Shown here: positions 1 to 8,684 of the stretch, in pieces
Numbering within the stretch: position 1 is the first letter of the stretch
Layout: the number at the start of each line of letters is the position of its first letter
From: Elusimicrobiota bacterium
GTDB lineage: Bacteria; CG03; SLGR01; JAFGSA01
DNA length: 64,000 nt
Assembly: GCA_016934855.1 (NCBI GenBank)
Contig: JAFGSA010000053.1
Location: 20,128 to 84,127 of the forward strand
Direction: 5' to 3'
Translations under genes and position numbers: made by a program
The notes under the pieces: model-generated
Database searches by the model: none
What the model was told of the DNA's origin: nothing
The model's input: only the letters and a program-made list of their open reading frames with translations

Positions 1-1
1 C

Positions 2-3000
2 GCGGAGGAACTGAGAAAAACCCCCTCCGGGATGAAATTATACGGGGATGTCAGGATAGAAGACGCAGAGTCCGGCATAGGCAGGATACGCACTGCGAGA
101 ATAAACGTTTCCCCCGAACGGCTTAAAATAGACAAGGGTGTAGTCGAGCTTGACGGGAATGACATCGGGATCGACGGAGAGGTGGTGAACTATTTTTCCG
201 AGCCGGATATTCTGCTTTACGTAAAGGGCTCTTTGCTTGCAGACCAGCTGCTTAAAAGAACCGGCATAAAGGAAGTGGAAGGGGTATTACATGTTGACGG
301 CATACTGAGGGGGAGGATGACAGGTCTGGACGCGAGCGGAAAAATATCCATGGCAGACGGGAGGATATCCAATTATAGCGTGAGCGACCTAAACGCTTAC
401 GTCGCCTGCAATAAGGACAATATTAAATTCAGTTCCAGCTCGGTCAACCTGGCCGGGGGAAGAATAATATGGGAGGGAGTCTGGGAGCGCGGAGGGAATA
501 TCAGTATCAAGGGGAAAGCCCAGGACCTTTCGATGAAGGAACTGGCGGGCGTAGGGGGGATTGAAGGAAGGATAACAGGAGATATCGACGTCAGGGGCCG
601 AGCCGCGTCGCCCGAGATAACCGCGGATATTACTGCTGAAGACATGACGGTCATGGGTAAGGATTTCGGGCAGGTCTCTATAAAGGGCGGTTACGGGGGA
701 TCGTCTGTCGTCTTCGACGGGTTTACTCTTGATGAAAAGTACAGTATCGGGGGAAGTATAACCCTTGACAGGGAAGCAAAGATACTGAGATTAAGGGAAA
801 TGTACATGAAGGGTACCGGAGAGAGTCAGCTGCGGCTTAGGGGCAGGGTCGATTATCTGCAGAAAAAAGCTGACATAGGTATCGAGGCCAAAAAAGTAGA
901 TATAGAGGAGATAAGGGGTATAAAAAAGAAATATCCTGATTCCGGCGGGAATTTCGATTTCAACGGGAATATAGCTGTTGACAATGATGTCCTGTCAGTA
1001 AAAGGAAATATCGGGACGCGGAATTTCACGGTAGAAGACGACAGCTATACCATAACCTGCGATTTCACGGCAAATTCAGGCCGGAAAGAGGCTGCGCGCA
1101 TCGCGATCTCTGATCTGAATATGAATGATTTCCTAAGAGGCAGTATGTCTCTTGAAAACAATGGCAGCGGGTACAGGCTTGTAACTTCTTCTGTGTCGTT
1201 TATTTCTGCGGACCTGCGCAAGCTGCTGAAGATATTCCGCAAAGACAATATCAAGGTAACTGGAGGCAGCGTAAGCGGCTTTTTTACCATGGCCGCTGAT
1301 AAGGGCGCAGGTGAAGTGAAAGTAAGCGGTCTGGAAATTGCGGATGTAAAAGCGGGCGATCTCGAAGGTATGCTCATATATTCCGGCGGAGTGCTGAGGA
1401 TTGAAAGGATGGATATATCAAAAGACGGAGGCCGGGCGGATATAAAAGGAAGTATATTCCCTTCGCAGGATATCGAGGCGGAATTTTCGGATTATGATCT
1501 TGACGGAAGGAAGATCAGCGCCTCTTGTTCCTACTCGGGGAACCGTACCGGCAGGAGCAGCGAAGATATCTATGAATTCGAATTAGGGATGTCCGGTTTA
1601 ATAATAGGAACCGACACCTGGCCCGGGCTTGTGTTGAACGGCAGATACGGGAAGGAAGAGCTGTATACACGGTTGAAGCTGGGGGATAACATAAAGGGTG
1701 AAGTGACGCGTAAAAAGGAAGGGAGAAGGGATATCGTTGAAAGCGATATCTGGTTCAGGGAAATGGATATAAGGAAGGTCGCGGCTGTCTTCGGGTTGAA
1801 TTCCGAGATAGAGGGAAGGATTTCCGGAAGCCTCAAGATAATAGGTGATTCCAGGGATCCTCTTTTCATACTCGACTCTACGATAAAGGACGGCAGATGG
1901 CTGGGGATCCCGATAAGCGGCAGCCTGGACCTTGAGACGACCAGCACCGATATGAAGATATCGAACATAAAGGGGAAGGCGGGTGACAGGGGATATATCG
2001 AAATAACCGGGAATGTCAGGGATTCTGTTATGAACCTGCTGGTGAAAATAGAAGGATTGGATTCGCATCTGCTGCAGGAAAAGCTCAGGAGCATAGGGGA
2101 TATATACGGGATTTACAACGCAAAGATAGCGCTAAGGGGGGATTACCGGAATCCGTCGGCGGAGCTGGAGCTCTCGGGAGAGAATTTGACGGTTGACGGA
2201 CTGAAGCTGAAGAAGATGGAACTGAAAGCCGGCTATACGAAAGAGAAGACTTCCATAAAGGAACTCAATGCCGTATTTGATAAAGGCACGGTGACGTTCT
2301 CGGACGGAGAAGTCGATATTTCGACGCTGAAGGAGACGCGGATAGACATAAAGGGCAATTTCAGAAACCTTGTCATCGGACCTCTGACGGTCCTGGGCAG
2401 CGGAGGTATCGGCGGGAGTATGGGTTTTGATCCTTTCAGGCTTTCAATAAAGTTCACTCCGCACAATATTCTTCTCAATAGATACAGCCTCAGGACGGAT
2501 GTTGATATGGAGTACGAGAATAAAATACTAAGGCTTGATGCCAGGGACGGATTGAAAGCCGATATATCGATAGGGGAAGGGAAGATCGAGATAAGGGACC
2601 TCAGGCTGGAAAAAAGAGAGAAAAGCATCAGCGCCGCGGTCCTTTACCAGAAGGGCGATATAGAAGGCAGCCTCAAGGCCCGCAACATAGAGATCAACGA
2701 TATAATCAGGCTGATGAATAACCCGCTGGACTTCCGGGGCTCGGCAGCGCTGGACATCAGGTTCAAAAAGAAGGGCAAGGAACTATGGAGCCAGGGGAGG
2801 GTCTCCCTAAGTAACAGTACTTTTAAGAATATCAATATAGAGCAGATAGAATCGAATTTCTCATATGAAAAAGGGAACCTGACATTGACCGATACGTATG
2901 TCCGTGATCCGGAATACGTAGATATGGATCTGGCGGGAAGGATAGGGACGGATACCGACCTCGAAGTGTCAATAGGGAGGCTGTCTCTTTCCATACTGGA

Positions 3001-4327
3001 ACACTTATCGCCCGAGATAAGCAAGGGGAGGGGTTATTTCAGCGGAAGGTATCACCTGAAGGGTTCGCCTAAGGTCCCGGTAATAAACGGCAGTATCTCT
3101 ATGCTGGGGGGGAAGATAGACGGAAGGGATATACTCGGCAAGATCAGGGATATCGAATGTTCCATATATGCCGAGGGCAGCAGGCTGATCCTGAAGGACC
3201 TGAGCGCTAACTGGAAACCCGGAATACTGAAAGGCGGCGGTTACGTAGACCTTGCCGTAAGGCCCCTCGACGTGAATCTGCGGCTTGAAACCGAAGGCAA
3301 GAAAGGCATAGCCGTAAAGATACCATATCTGGACATCCCCCAGAGCACGATATTCGGAAGGTATTTGACCCTTCCTTCCCACGGAGAACCCCGTGGCAGT
3401 ATATACCTTTACAGGAAAGACGATTATTACTATCTGAAAGGCGACATAGTATTGAATAATACCCATTTTACCTATCCGCCGGCCAAGGGCTCCAGGGAAA
3501 CACCGGCTTCGTCTTTTCTTGACAACCTGGTGCTGGATATCGATCTCAGGGCGGGAGAATCGGTGTGGTACGAGAACACTTACGCAAGAGTGAAAATATC
3601 AGGTGAATCGGGAATGCTGAATTTTAAAAAGTATCCCGGAAAACCCATATTGATAAACGGTGAATTAAGTTCCGACCAGGGAGAAGTTACATATTTCAAC
3701 CGTGAATTCAGCGTAAAAGAGGCTCACCTCGTATTCGAAGATACGGTCGAATACCTTACGGCCGTGACGTCCACCGACATACAGAGGAAGGTAGATACGG
3801 GAGAATGGGACGACGACGTAATACAAATGGTCATACCGCAGGGCAGGATAGCCGACATAGCGCCAAGGTTCAATTCTACGAGGTACACGGAAAAGACCAC
3901 TTCGGAAGAGGCAATGGAGCTTGCTATCGCGGGCGCTGACATGGAAGACCTGAATCAGGCAGAAAGAAACAGCCTTTTAAGAAAAGAGCTGCTGAGGGCT
4001 ATAGACGCGAACCTGACATCGCCGATCGTAAAGAACATATTAAAGAGGACCGATCTCATCGATGTGGCCAAGGTAGACGTCAAGGTAGATGAAGAATCAC
4101 CCGACAGCAGTATGGCGCTGAAGGGCGCGGGCCTCAGGATAGGAAGGCACGTTACCGACAAGCTCTATATGGGCTATTATATGGTATTCGGAGGAGTCGA
4201 GAATAAGCTCAGCCTGGCCCATGAGCTGGATGTTCTCTACAGGCTTCAGGGGAGCAGGTTCCTGCGGGGGCGTATATCCGAAGAAGAGAAGTTCTTCCTG
4301 GGTTTCGAGCAGCAGATAAGGTTTTAA
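2..4327 (+). CDS. tamB: TamB-like translocation/assembly protein, 5' partial
   Basis: The reading frame is open from base 2 through the ATG at 32, so the gene begins upstream of the window and at least its N-terminal inner-membrane anchor is missing. About 1,440 residues are visible. They are almost entirely repetitive beta-strand-rich sequence of the AsmA/TamB type, with alternating short G/D-rich turns and amphipathic strands. The last ~300 residues match the TamB C-terminal (DUF490) domain and end in an aromatic (QQIRF), as proteins docking to an Omp85 barrel often do. Family knowledge: TamB forms a periplasm-spanning hydrophobic groove that moves phospholipid between membranes and helps outer-membrane protein assembly. 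A second tamB lies at 25220, next to the only visible tamA-like gene, so the partner of this copy may lie upstream of the window. Confidence 0.88.
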   Translation, partial: AEELRKTPSGMKLYGDVRIEDAESGIGRIRTARINVSPERLKIDKGVVELDGNDIGIDGEVVNYFSEPDILLYVKGSLLADQLLKRTGIKEVEGVLHVDGILRGRMTGLDASGKISMADGRISNYSVSDLNAYVACNKDNIKFSSSSVNLAGGRIIWEGVWERGGNISIKGKAQDLSMKELAGVGGIEGRITGDIDVRGRAASPEITADITAEDMTVMGKDFGQVSIKGGYGGSSVVFDGFTLDEKYSIGGSITLDREAKILRLREMYMKGTGESQLRLRGRVDYLQKKADIGIEAKKVDIEEIRGIKKKYPDSGGNFDFNGNIAVDNDVLSVKGNIGTRNFTVEDDSYTITCDFTANSGRKEAARIAISDLNMNDFLRGSMSLENNGSGYRLVTSSVSFISADLRKLLKIFRKDNIKVTGGSVSGFFTMAADKGAGEVKVSGLEIADVKAGDLEGMLIYSGGVLRIERMDISKDGGRADIKGSIFPSQDIEAEFSDYDLDGRKISASCSYSGNRTGRSSEDIYEFELGMSGLIIGTDTWPGLVLNGRYGKEELYTRLKLGDNIKGEVTRKKEGRRDIVESDIWFREMDIRKVAAVFGLNSEIEGRISGSLKIIGDSRDPLFILDSTIKDGRWLGIPISGSLDLETTSTDMKISNIKGKAGDRGYIEITGNVRDSVMNLLVKIEGLDSHLLQEKLRSIGDIYGIYNAKIALRGDYRNPSAELELSGENLTVDGLKLKKMELKAGYTKEKTSIKELNAVFDKGTVTFSDGEVDISTLKETRIDIKGNFRNLVIGPLTVLGSGGIGGSMGFDPFRLSIKFTPHNILLNRYSLRTDVDMEYENKILRLDARDGLKADISIGEGKIEIRDLRLEKREKSISAAVLYQKGDIEGSLKARNIEINDIIRLMNNPLDFRGSAALDIRFKKKGKELWSQGRVSLSNSTFKNINIEQIESNFSYEKGNLTLTDTYVRDPEYVDMDLAGRIGTDTDLEVSIGRLSLSILEHLSPEISKGRGYFSGRYHLKGSPKVPVINGSISMLGGKIDGRDILGKIRDIECSIYAEGSRLILKDLSANWKPGILKGGGYVDLAVRPLDVNLRLETEGKKGIAVKIPYLDIPQSTIFGRYLTLPSHGEPRGSIYLYRKDDYYYLKGDIVLNNTHFTYPPAKGSRETPASSFLDNLVLDIDLRAGESVWYENTYARVKISGESGMLNFKKYPGKPILINGELSSDQGEVTYFNREFSVKEAHLVFEDTVEYLTAVTSTDIQRKVDTGEWDDDVIQMVIPQGRIADIAPRFNSTRYTEKTTSEEAMELAIAGADMEDLNQAERNSLLRKELLRAIDANLTSPIVKNILKRTDLIDVAKVDVKVDEESPDSSMALKGAGLRIGRHVTDKLYMGYYMVFGGVENKLSLAHELDVLYRLQGSRFLRGRISEEEKFFLGFEQQIRF

Positions 4328-4396
4328 AAGCGGAGCTTGAAAAATAAATAGAATTTTGTATCATATGTAAGATATTAAAAGAATGGTAATGTAAAA

Positions 4397-4750
4397 ATGA
4401 ACAAAAAAGAAATAGAAAAACTGAGAAAAGAACTGCAACAGCAGAGGTCGGAACTCATCGAAGAACTGGAAAAGGTAAAAAAGAGAGAAGAATCCTACAT
4501 GAACAACGAGGTGGGGGATGATATAGACAAAGCCTCGGAAAACATCCAGAGGGAGATACTCTTCTACTTCAGCGATCATGACAGGCACAGGATGGATGCC
4601 ATAGATGATGCTCTGCAGAAAATAGATGAGGGAAGATTCGGTATCTGTGAGAGCTGCGGCAAAAAGATAGGAAGCGACCGCTTGAATGCGATACCATATG
4701 CCCGTCTGTGCATCAAATGCAGGCCTACCATAGAAAACAGCGAAGCGTAA
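4397..4750 (+). CDS. DksA/TraR family zinc-finger transcription regulator
   Basis: 117 residues. The N-terminal two-thirds is a charged coiled coil. At the expected hairpin tip is a DxxDxA motif (D41, D44, A46), which in DksA acts in the RNA polymerase secondary channel. A four-cysteine zinc finger follows (C84, C87, C105, C108; CESC and CIKC). Family knowledge: DksA-like proteins bind RNA polymerase directly and, with or without ppGpp, change promoter output during nutrient stress. Retention of DxxDxA argues for a true DksA-like activity rather than a degenerate homologue. The length is shorter than E. coli DksA (151 aa) and nearer to the short C4-type DksA/YocK/TraR proteins. No strong Shine-Dalgarno is visible before the ATG. 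It stands alone between tamB and the phosphate genes. Confidence 0.88.
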   Translation: MNKKEIEKLRKELQQQRSELIEELEKVKKREESYMNNEVGDDIDKASENIQREILFYFSDHDRHRMDAIDDALQKIDEGRFGICESCGKKIGSDRLNAIPYARLCIKCRPTIENSEA

Positions 4751-4791
4751 ATCCTTGACTTTACAGGAAAAAGCCTGTTCCGCAGTAGTCT

Positions 4792-4820
4792 TTGACTGTT
4801 CGTCGTTTAAAATATAAAAT
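4792..4820 (+). promoter_or_regulatory. Sigma70-type promoter for the DUF47/PiT/PII group
   Basis: TTGACT at 4792-4797 and TAAAAT at 4815-4820 are separated by 17 bases, about 105 bases before the DUF47 start. The leader after it carries no obvious riboswitch-like structure by eye. Confidence 0.45.
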
Positions 4821-4924
4821 AAAATAATTATTATAAGGATCCAGAAAGTAGATGCCATGACGGTCGCAAGGTGCCTTCGTCTGGTACATGCGTTCATAAA
4901 TAAACGTGGTCCGGAGGTAGAATC

Positions 4925-5578
4925 ATGCTCGGAAATAAAAAGGAAAAAGAAGTAAAAGATCTTATCATGGAGCATCTCAAAAAAGTCGAAGAGACGCTCG
5001 ATAACATGTTCACGGCCAGCGAACATTACATAAACGGAGAATCCGAATGCGCCCGGAACGAATCATACCAGGTGCACCTTCTGGAGACGGAGGCGGATAC
5101 GAAAAGAAGGGAAGTCATAGAAAAACTGTATTTAGGGGCATTCATGCCGATATTGAGGGACGACCTGGTCAGGCTTATAGCGCATCAGGACAAGATAGCT
5201 GACAGGGCGGAAAGCTGCTGTGATTTCTGCCTGTCGCAGCGTCCCAGACTGCCTGATGAGTACAAGGATAAATTCCTGGAGCTGCTCAAGGCTTCTGTAG
5301 ACACCTATAAGCCCTATAAGGAAGCCATAGAGCATATGTTCGACCCGAAAAGCGACTATAAGAACCTGAAACAGCAGATAAAGGAAGTTAATACCAAGGA
5401 AGAAATAGCAGACACCGTAGAATGGCAGCTTACGAAAGACATATTCGCGTCGGAGAAGATAGACCTGGCCCATAAGATGCATCTTCATGAATATATTTTT
5501 CATATAGTTTCCATATCAGACGTAATAGAGGATGCGGCTGACGATATAGACAGAATAATCGTAAAACAGCAAGTATAG
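4925..5578 (+). CDS. DUF47 family PhoU-like phosphate transport regulator
   Basis: 217 residues, all helical and strongly charged, with the PhoU-like fold of DUF47/TIGR00153 proteins. These usually sit directly beside a PiT-type phosphate permease and are thought to control it from the cytoplasm. Conserved acidic and His-containing helices are visible (for example RLIAHQDKIADRAE and the terminal SDVIEDAADDIDRII), as expected for metal-binding PhoU relatives. The ATG is well supported by GGAGGT just upstream. The next gene, a PiT half-permease, begins 6 bases after the TAG stop in the same reading frame, so the pair would be a single fused ORF without that stop. Function as a PiT regulator is inferred from family and neighbour. 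Confidence 0.85.
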   Translation: MLGNKKEKEVKDLIMEHLKKVEETLDNMFTASEHYINGESECARNESYQVHLLETEADTKRREVIEKLYLGAFMPILRDDLVRLIAHQDKIADRAESCCDFCLSQRPRLPDEYKDKFLELLKASVDTYKPYKEAIEHMFDPKSDYKNLKQQIKEVNTKEEIADTVEWQLTKDIFASEKIDLAHKMHLHEYIFHIVSISDVIEDAADDIDRIIVKQQV

Positions 5579-5584
5579 ACAGCA

Positions 5585-6058
5585 TTGTTCCTTGAATTCA
5601 TACCAGGCTTATATATGGGGCGGGGGCTGGGGGCTGACGATGCTGCGAATGTATTCGGTCCGCAGGCATACTCGGGCACGATATCCTATAAATGGGCTAT
5701 AAGGCTGACGGCAGTATTCGTTCTGGGGGCTGTGCTGGGCGGTATCGCCATAGCCATAGGGGTTATAACATACTCCAGGAACGTAATGGAGACGGTGGGT
5801 AAAGGTATAACCGTTCTTGACCCTTTCAGCGCGCTCGTGACCATAATCAGCGCGGCGGGTATCCTTCATATATTCGCGCAGGTAGGGATACCCGTATCGT
5901 CATCGCAGGCCGCGGTAATGGGGGTCGGTATGTTGAAGGGTGCCCAGCCAGTCAGTTATAAAAGGCCCCTGCAGATATCCATAGGATGGATAGCGACACT
6001 GGGGGTTACTATAATCCTGTCTGCGGCGATAGCCTATTCGTATATCAAAATATCATGA
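5585..6058 (+). CDS. Half-size PiT family inorganic phosphate permease
   Basis: 157 residues with four or so hydrophobic segments. Near the N-terminus is a variant of the PiT signature, GADDAANVFGP (residues 16-26), where the usual motif reads GANDxANA; Asn18 is replaced by Asp. A second family element, PVSSSQAAVMGVGM, lies near residues 105-120. Normal PiT permeases contain two such repeats in opposite orientation and exceed 300 residues; only one repeat is present, and PII follows at once, so no second half is nearby. The TTG at 5585 has no clear ribosome site. An internal ATG at 5615 would remove the first ten residues but keep the motif. It could be a genuine homodimerising half-transporter or a decaying remnant. 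The spacing to DUF47 suggests translational coupling. Confidence 0.75.
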   Translation: MFLEFIPGLYMGRGLGADDAANVFGPQAYSGTISYKWAIRLTAVFVLGAVLGGIAIAIGVITYSRNVMETVGKGITVLDPFSALVTIISAAGILHIFAQVGIPVSSSQAAVMGVGMLKGAQPVSYKRPLQISIGWIATLGVTIILSAAIAYSYIKIS

Positions 6059-6083
6059 ACCTATTCAAGGAGACGTGAAAATC

Positions 6084-6398
6084 ATGGAATTCAAACTTAT
6101 AACATGTATAGTACAGAGGGGAAAAGCGGATAAAGCGGTAGACGCCGCGATGAAGGCCGGCGCGCAGGGAGCAACTATATTCTATGCCAGGGGAACGGGA
6201 GTGAGGCAGAAGCTCGGTTTTATCGGCAGACTGATACAGGCCGAAAAGGAAGTCATAATAATCGCTGTAAGGGAGGACCAGCAGGAGAATGTTTTCGGAG
6301 CTCTCACTGATGCGGCGAAGCTCGATCGGCCGGGACAGGGATTCGCTTTTCTCCACACAATAGAAAAAGCGGTAGGGTTCATAACCGAAGATAAATGA
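6084..6398 (+). CDS. PII (GlnB)-like signalling protein
   Basis: 104 residues from the ATG at 6084, which gives the usual family start MEFKLI. A GTG at 6075 is also in frame but lies only 2 bases after AAGGAG, too close for good initiation. The protein shows the alternating beta-alpha-beta pattern of PII trimers, a glycine-rich stretch where the T-loop begins (ARGTG), and a C-terminal GQGFAF strand. It resembles the divergent PII-like proteins found next to transporters more than GlnB/GlnK. Family knowledge: such proteins bind nucleotides or small effectors and gate a neighbouring membrane protein. Likely targets are the PiT half-permease upstream or the membrane protein that overlaps its stop codon. 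Confidence 0.8.
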   Translation: MEFKLITCIVQRGKADKAVDAAMKAGAQGATIFYARGTGVRQKLGFIGRLIQAEKEVIIIAVREDQQENVFGALTDAAKLDRPGQGFAFLHTIEKAVGFITEDK

Positions 6399-7117
6399 AT
6401 ATAGGAAAGATCGTCCCGACGCTTCTGATCGCGGCCGTACTCGTCTACGGAAACAGCCTGATAGAAAAGAACAGGCCGACGAGAGAACAGATGAGGAAAT
6501 GCATAAGCGCCGTGAAGAAGATAAATGCCGGAGAGGCCGCGAAGGTCACGACCGAAGAGAAAGAAGTGATAAACCTGTGGAAGATAGACTATAAAAGACT
6601 GTCGGGGAAAGAATCTCCTGTCTTCACCGGGGTTTTCGCCTCGGTTATGGAAAAGACAGAAGCGCTCATCCCCAGGATCAAGTTTAACAGGACACCGAAG
6701 GAAATCGGCGAAGGGCTCTACCTGTTTTACCTGGAGTTCCTCACATTTTTTATGCATTATCACGTTTATTATGCCGCTGCAGGATTTCTGCTTCTGATCG
6801 TCAGTGTTCTGCTCACTTCATTAAAACTGTTTTCGGCCGCTTCACTGCTCTCGAGGCTGGGGTTCCTCGTAAGCCGCTTATGTCTTAGCGGCGCGGCAGT
6901 GATATTGCTCATATCATGGGTGATGATAAAAAAAGGGTTTCTTATAAACACCGGAATAAGCCTTTACTACGGTCCGGCGGGAGTCCTTATATTCTCATGC
7001 ATAGCGCTGAAACTGTACGACCCTAATTTCCCCGTCTGGAACCGGGTGCTTAAAAACCTGATATTGCCGGCCGCGTCATCGTTTATGATGATAGGCAACA
7101 GGGTATTTATCAGGTAG
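6395..7117 (+). CDS. Membrane protein of unknown function
   Basis: 240 residues, not recognised. Its ATG overlaps the PII stop by four bases (ATGA), so the two are probably translated together. A hydrophobic N-terminal segment (about residues 5-20) may be a signal anchor. A charged, soluble region follows to about residue 108. Three hydrophobic segments then lie near 125-147, 157-178 and 188-206, with a basic C-terminal tail. No catalytic motif is visible. The overlap with a PII-like gene suggests it may be the membrane partner that PII regulates, but this is inference from position only. Confidence 0.6.
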   Translation: MNIGKIVPTLLIAAVLVYGNSLIEKNRPTREQMRKCISAVKKINAGEAAKVTTEEKEVINLWKIDYKRLSGKESPVFTGVFASVMEKTEALIPRIKFNRTPKEIGEGLYLFYLEFLTFFMHYHVYYAAAGFLLLIVSVLLTSLKLFSAASLLSRLGFLVSRLCLSGAAVILLISWVMIKKGFLINTGISLYYGPAGVLIFSCIALKLYDPNFPVWNRVLKNLILPAASSFMMIGNRVFIR

Positions 7118-7139
7118 AAATCCGACTGAAGGGAGTATC

Positions 7140-8024
7140 ATGGATATCGGGTGCTGTACGTCTGGTTTATGCAGGTTCATGGATATGCGCGATGCGGTCG
7201 ATCTTATCGGCCGCGCAGGTTTTGATTTTGCGGAGATAAATACAGATACTCCCATCCCGGGGGAGCAGAAAGAAGCGATATCCTTACTCCTTGGAAAATA
7301 CGGCATGTCCCTTAATCTTCACGTAAATCTTAATCATATGCTCGGCCAGAGACGATCCGGGGAGAACTCCGAACGGGATTCGTCATTCGCCGGCGTGATA
7401 GGCGATATTGCCGCCTGGCCGGACCGGGGGCTTCTGAAAACGCTGACATTCGATGCTATATACGGACACCTGCGCGCAGGGAAAAAAGGTTTTGTCCGGG
7501 GCTTCATGAAGAAAATCGGGAAGACTTCGGCAGGCCTGCTGGGAACGGGATATCATTATGATTTTGACAAGGAAGCTACAGTAAAGATGCTGGACGCCGC
7601 GTATGAAGAGACCCCGGTAAAATTTCTGAACATCGGACTTGAGAATTATAATTACGGTACGGCGACCTATCAGGATTTTCTGAATATCAGAAAGGGACTT
7701 CACGGCGGTGAAGGGTTCGGGGTTAACCTGGATATCGGACATCTGAATGTGCAGATGCGGGCGGGGATGATAGAAATGCCGGTCGATGAATATATCGCGG
7801 GGTTTCCGCTTCCTGTGGTTAACGTGCACGCAAACGATAACAACGGGCTTTCGGACAGTCACAGATGCATTGGCAGGGGAAACATAGATTACGGGCTCGT
7901 CCTGGCGGCTCTGCTGAAGAAGGGCGTCCCCGGCATAGCGCTTGAGATCAGCGCAATGACCTGCAGGTCGCTGAGGAAGGACCTAGCTGTATCGAGAGAA
8001 ATCATTGAAACGTCCCTGGGCTGA
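7140..8024 (+). CDS. Sugar phosphate isomerase/epimerase-like TIM-barrel protein
   Basis: 294 residues. The fold pattern is the xylose-isomerase-like TIM barrel (AP endonuclease family 2 superfamily). Likely divalent-metal ligands fall at the expected strand ends: E168 (GLENYNYG), D198 and H201 (LDIGHLN), H230 and D233 (NVHANDN), H241 and E269 (ALEIS). A GGGAG ribosome site precedes the ATG. Members isomerise or epimerise sugars and related polyols, or act as endonuclease IV; the HxNDN and SHRCIGRG segments fit the sugar-enzyme group better than Nfo. Substrate cannot be told from sequence. It stands alone, 22 bases after the membrane protein, with a separate promoter beginning downstream. Confidence 0.8.
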   Translation: MDIGCCTSGLCRFMDMRDAVDLIGRAGFDFAEINTDTPIPGEQKEAISLLLGKYGMSLNLHVNLNHMLGQRRSGENSERDSSFAGVIGDIAAWPDRGLLKTLTFDAIYGHLRAGKKGFVRGFMKKIGKTSAGLLGTGYHYDFDKEATVKMLDAAYEETPVKFLNIGLENYNYGTATYQDFLNIRKGLHGGEGFGVNLDIGHLNVQMRAGMIEMPVDEYIAGFPLPVVNVHANDNNGLSDSHRCIGRGNIDYGLVLAALLKKGVPGIALEISAMTCRSLRKDLAVSREIIETSLG

Positions 8025-8058
8025 CAGGGGACAAATGAATCTGTTTCCGGGTGCGGAT

Positions 8059-8086
8059 TTGACAAATCCTTTCAGTATATTATAAT
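8059..8086 (+). promoter_or_regulatory. Sigma70-type promoter of the padR efflux operon
   Basis: A consensus TTGACA (8059-8064) and consensus TATAAT (8081-8086) are separated by 16 bases, 54 bases before padR. This is one of the best promoter matches in the window. Confidence 0.7.
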
Positions 8087-8090
8087 TAAG

Positions 8091-8108
8091 ACTATTCTAA
8101 TTTATAGT
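8091..8108 (+). promoter_or_regulatory. Candidate PadR operator
   Basis: An inverted repeat ACTAT-N8-ATAGT covers the predicted transcription start, just downstream of the -10 box. PadR-family sites commonly have short arms with an 8-base spacer, which fits autoregulation of the padR-tolC-RND operon. Assignment rests on position and symmetry only. Confidence 0.4.
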
Positions 8109-8140
8109 ATTACCGGGAAAATTATGATAAAGGTAAAAAG

Positions 8141-8680
8141 ATGACTAAAAACAGGCTTATTGTCCTGGGGCTCCTCGAAGAAAGACCAATGCACGGTTAT
8201 CAGATAGATCAGGAGATTAAAAGAAGGCATATGAATATATGGGCGAAAGTAAACACAGCCTCGATCTATAATACTCTTGTCACGCTAAGGAAAGAAGGGC
8301 TGATAAGGGTAAGCAGGGAGAAGAAGGGAAATATGCCCGAGCGGAAGGTATATCACATAACAGAAAAAGGGAAAAGCAGGCTCTCTGGGCTGGTAGGTGA
8401 CGGGCTTTCAAAATTCGTTCTTTATAACCAGTCGGTATTTCTCCTGTCGGTAGGTTTTATAAGGAGCCTGGATCGGCAGGAAGCGGTCCGGGCGCTGGAA
8501 AAAAGACATAAAGAAATAGATTCCATAAAAGACAGCGTGATAAAGCAGCACGGCGACCTCAGGGACAGGATACCATATAACTGGTATTACATAATAGATA
8601 ACTCTATTGAGCATCTTAAGATGGAGATCGCCCTTACGGTCAGCCTTATAGGCAGGATAAAACAGAATGAACCGGAGTAG
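8141..8680 (+). CDS. PadR family transcriptional regulator
   Basis: 179 residues. The N-terminal ~85 residues form the PadR winged helix (LVLGLLEERPMHGYQI, then the YNTLVTLRKEGLI recognition region and a basic wing). The remainder is a helical dimerisation arm. PadR regulators usually repress a neighbouring efflux or detoxification gene and release DNA on binding a phenolic or drug-like ligand. Here the gene leads an operon with tolC and an RND pump, and a consensus promoter with an inverted repeat at its start site lies just upstream, so autorepression of the whole operon is likely. Confidence 0.9.
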   Translation: MTKNRLIVLGLLEERPMHGYQIDQEIKRRHMNIWAKVNTASIYNTLVTLRKEGLIRVSREKKGNMPERKVYHITEKGKSRLSGLVGDGLSKFVLYNQSVFLLSVGFIRSLDRQEAVRALEKRHKEIDSIKDSVIKQHGDLRDRIPYNWYYIIDNSIEHLKMEIALTVSLIGRIKQNEPE

Positions 8681-8684
8681 GACT

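Noticed and set aside
4763..4778. Hairpin ACAGG/CCTGT after dksA as an intrinsic terminator
   Set aside because: Short stem and no T-run after it.
4361..5026. A 221-codon minus-strand frame covering dksA and the DUF47 start
   Set aside because: It runs antisense to two recognised genes and encodes a Phe/Tyr-rich stretch without family features.
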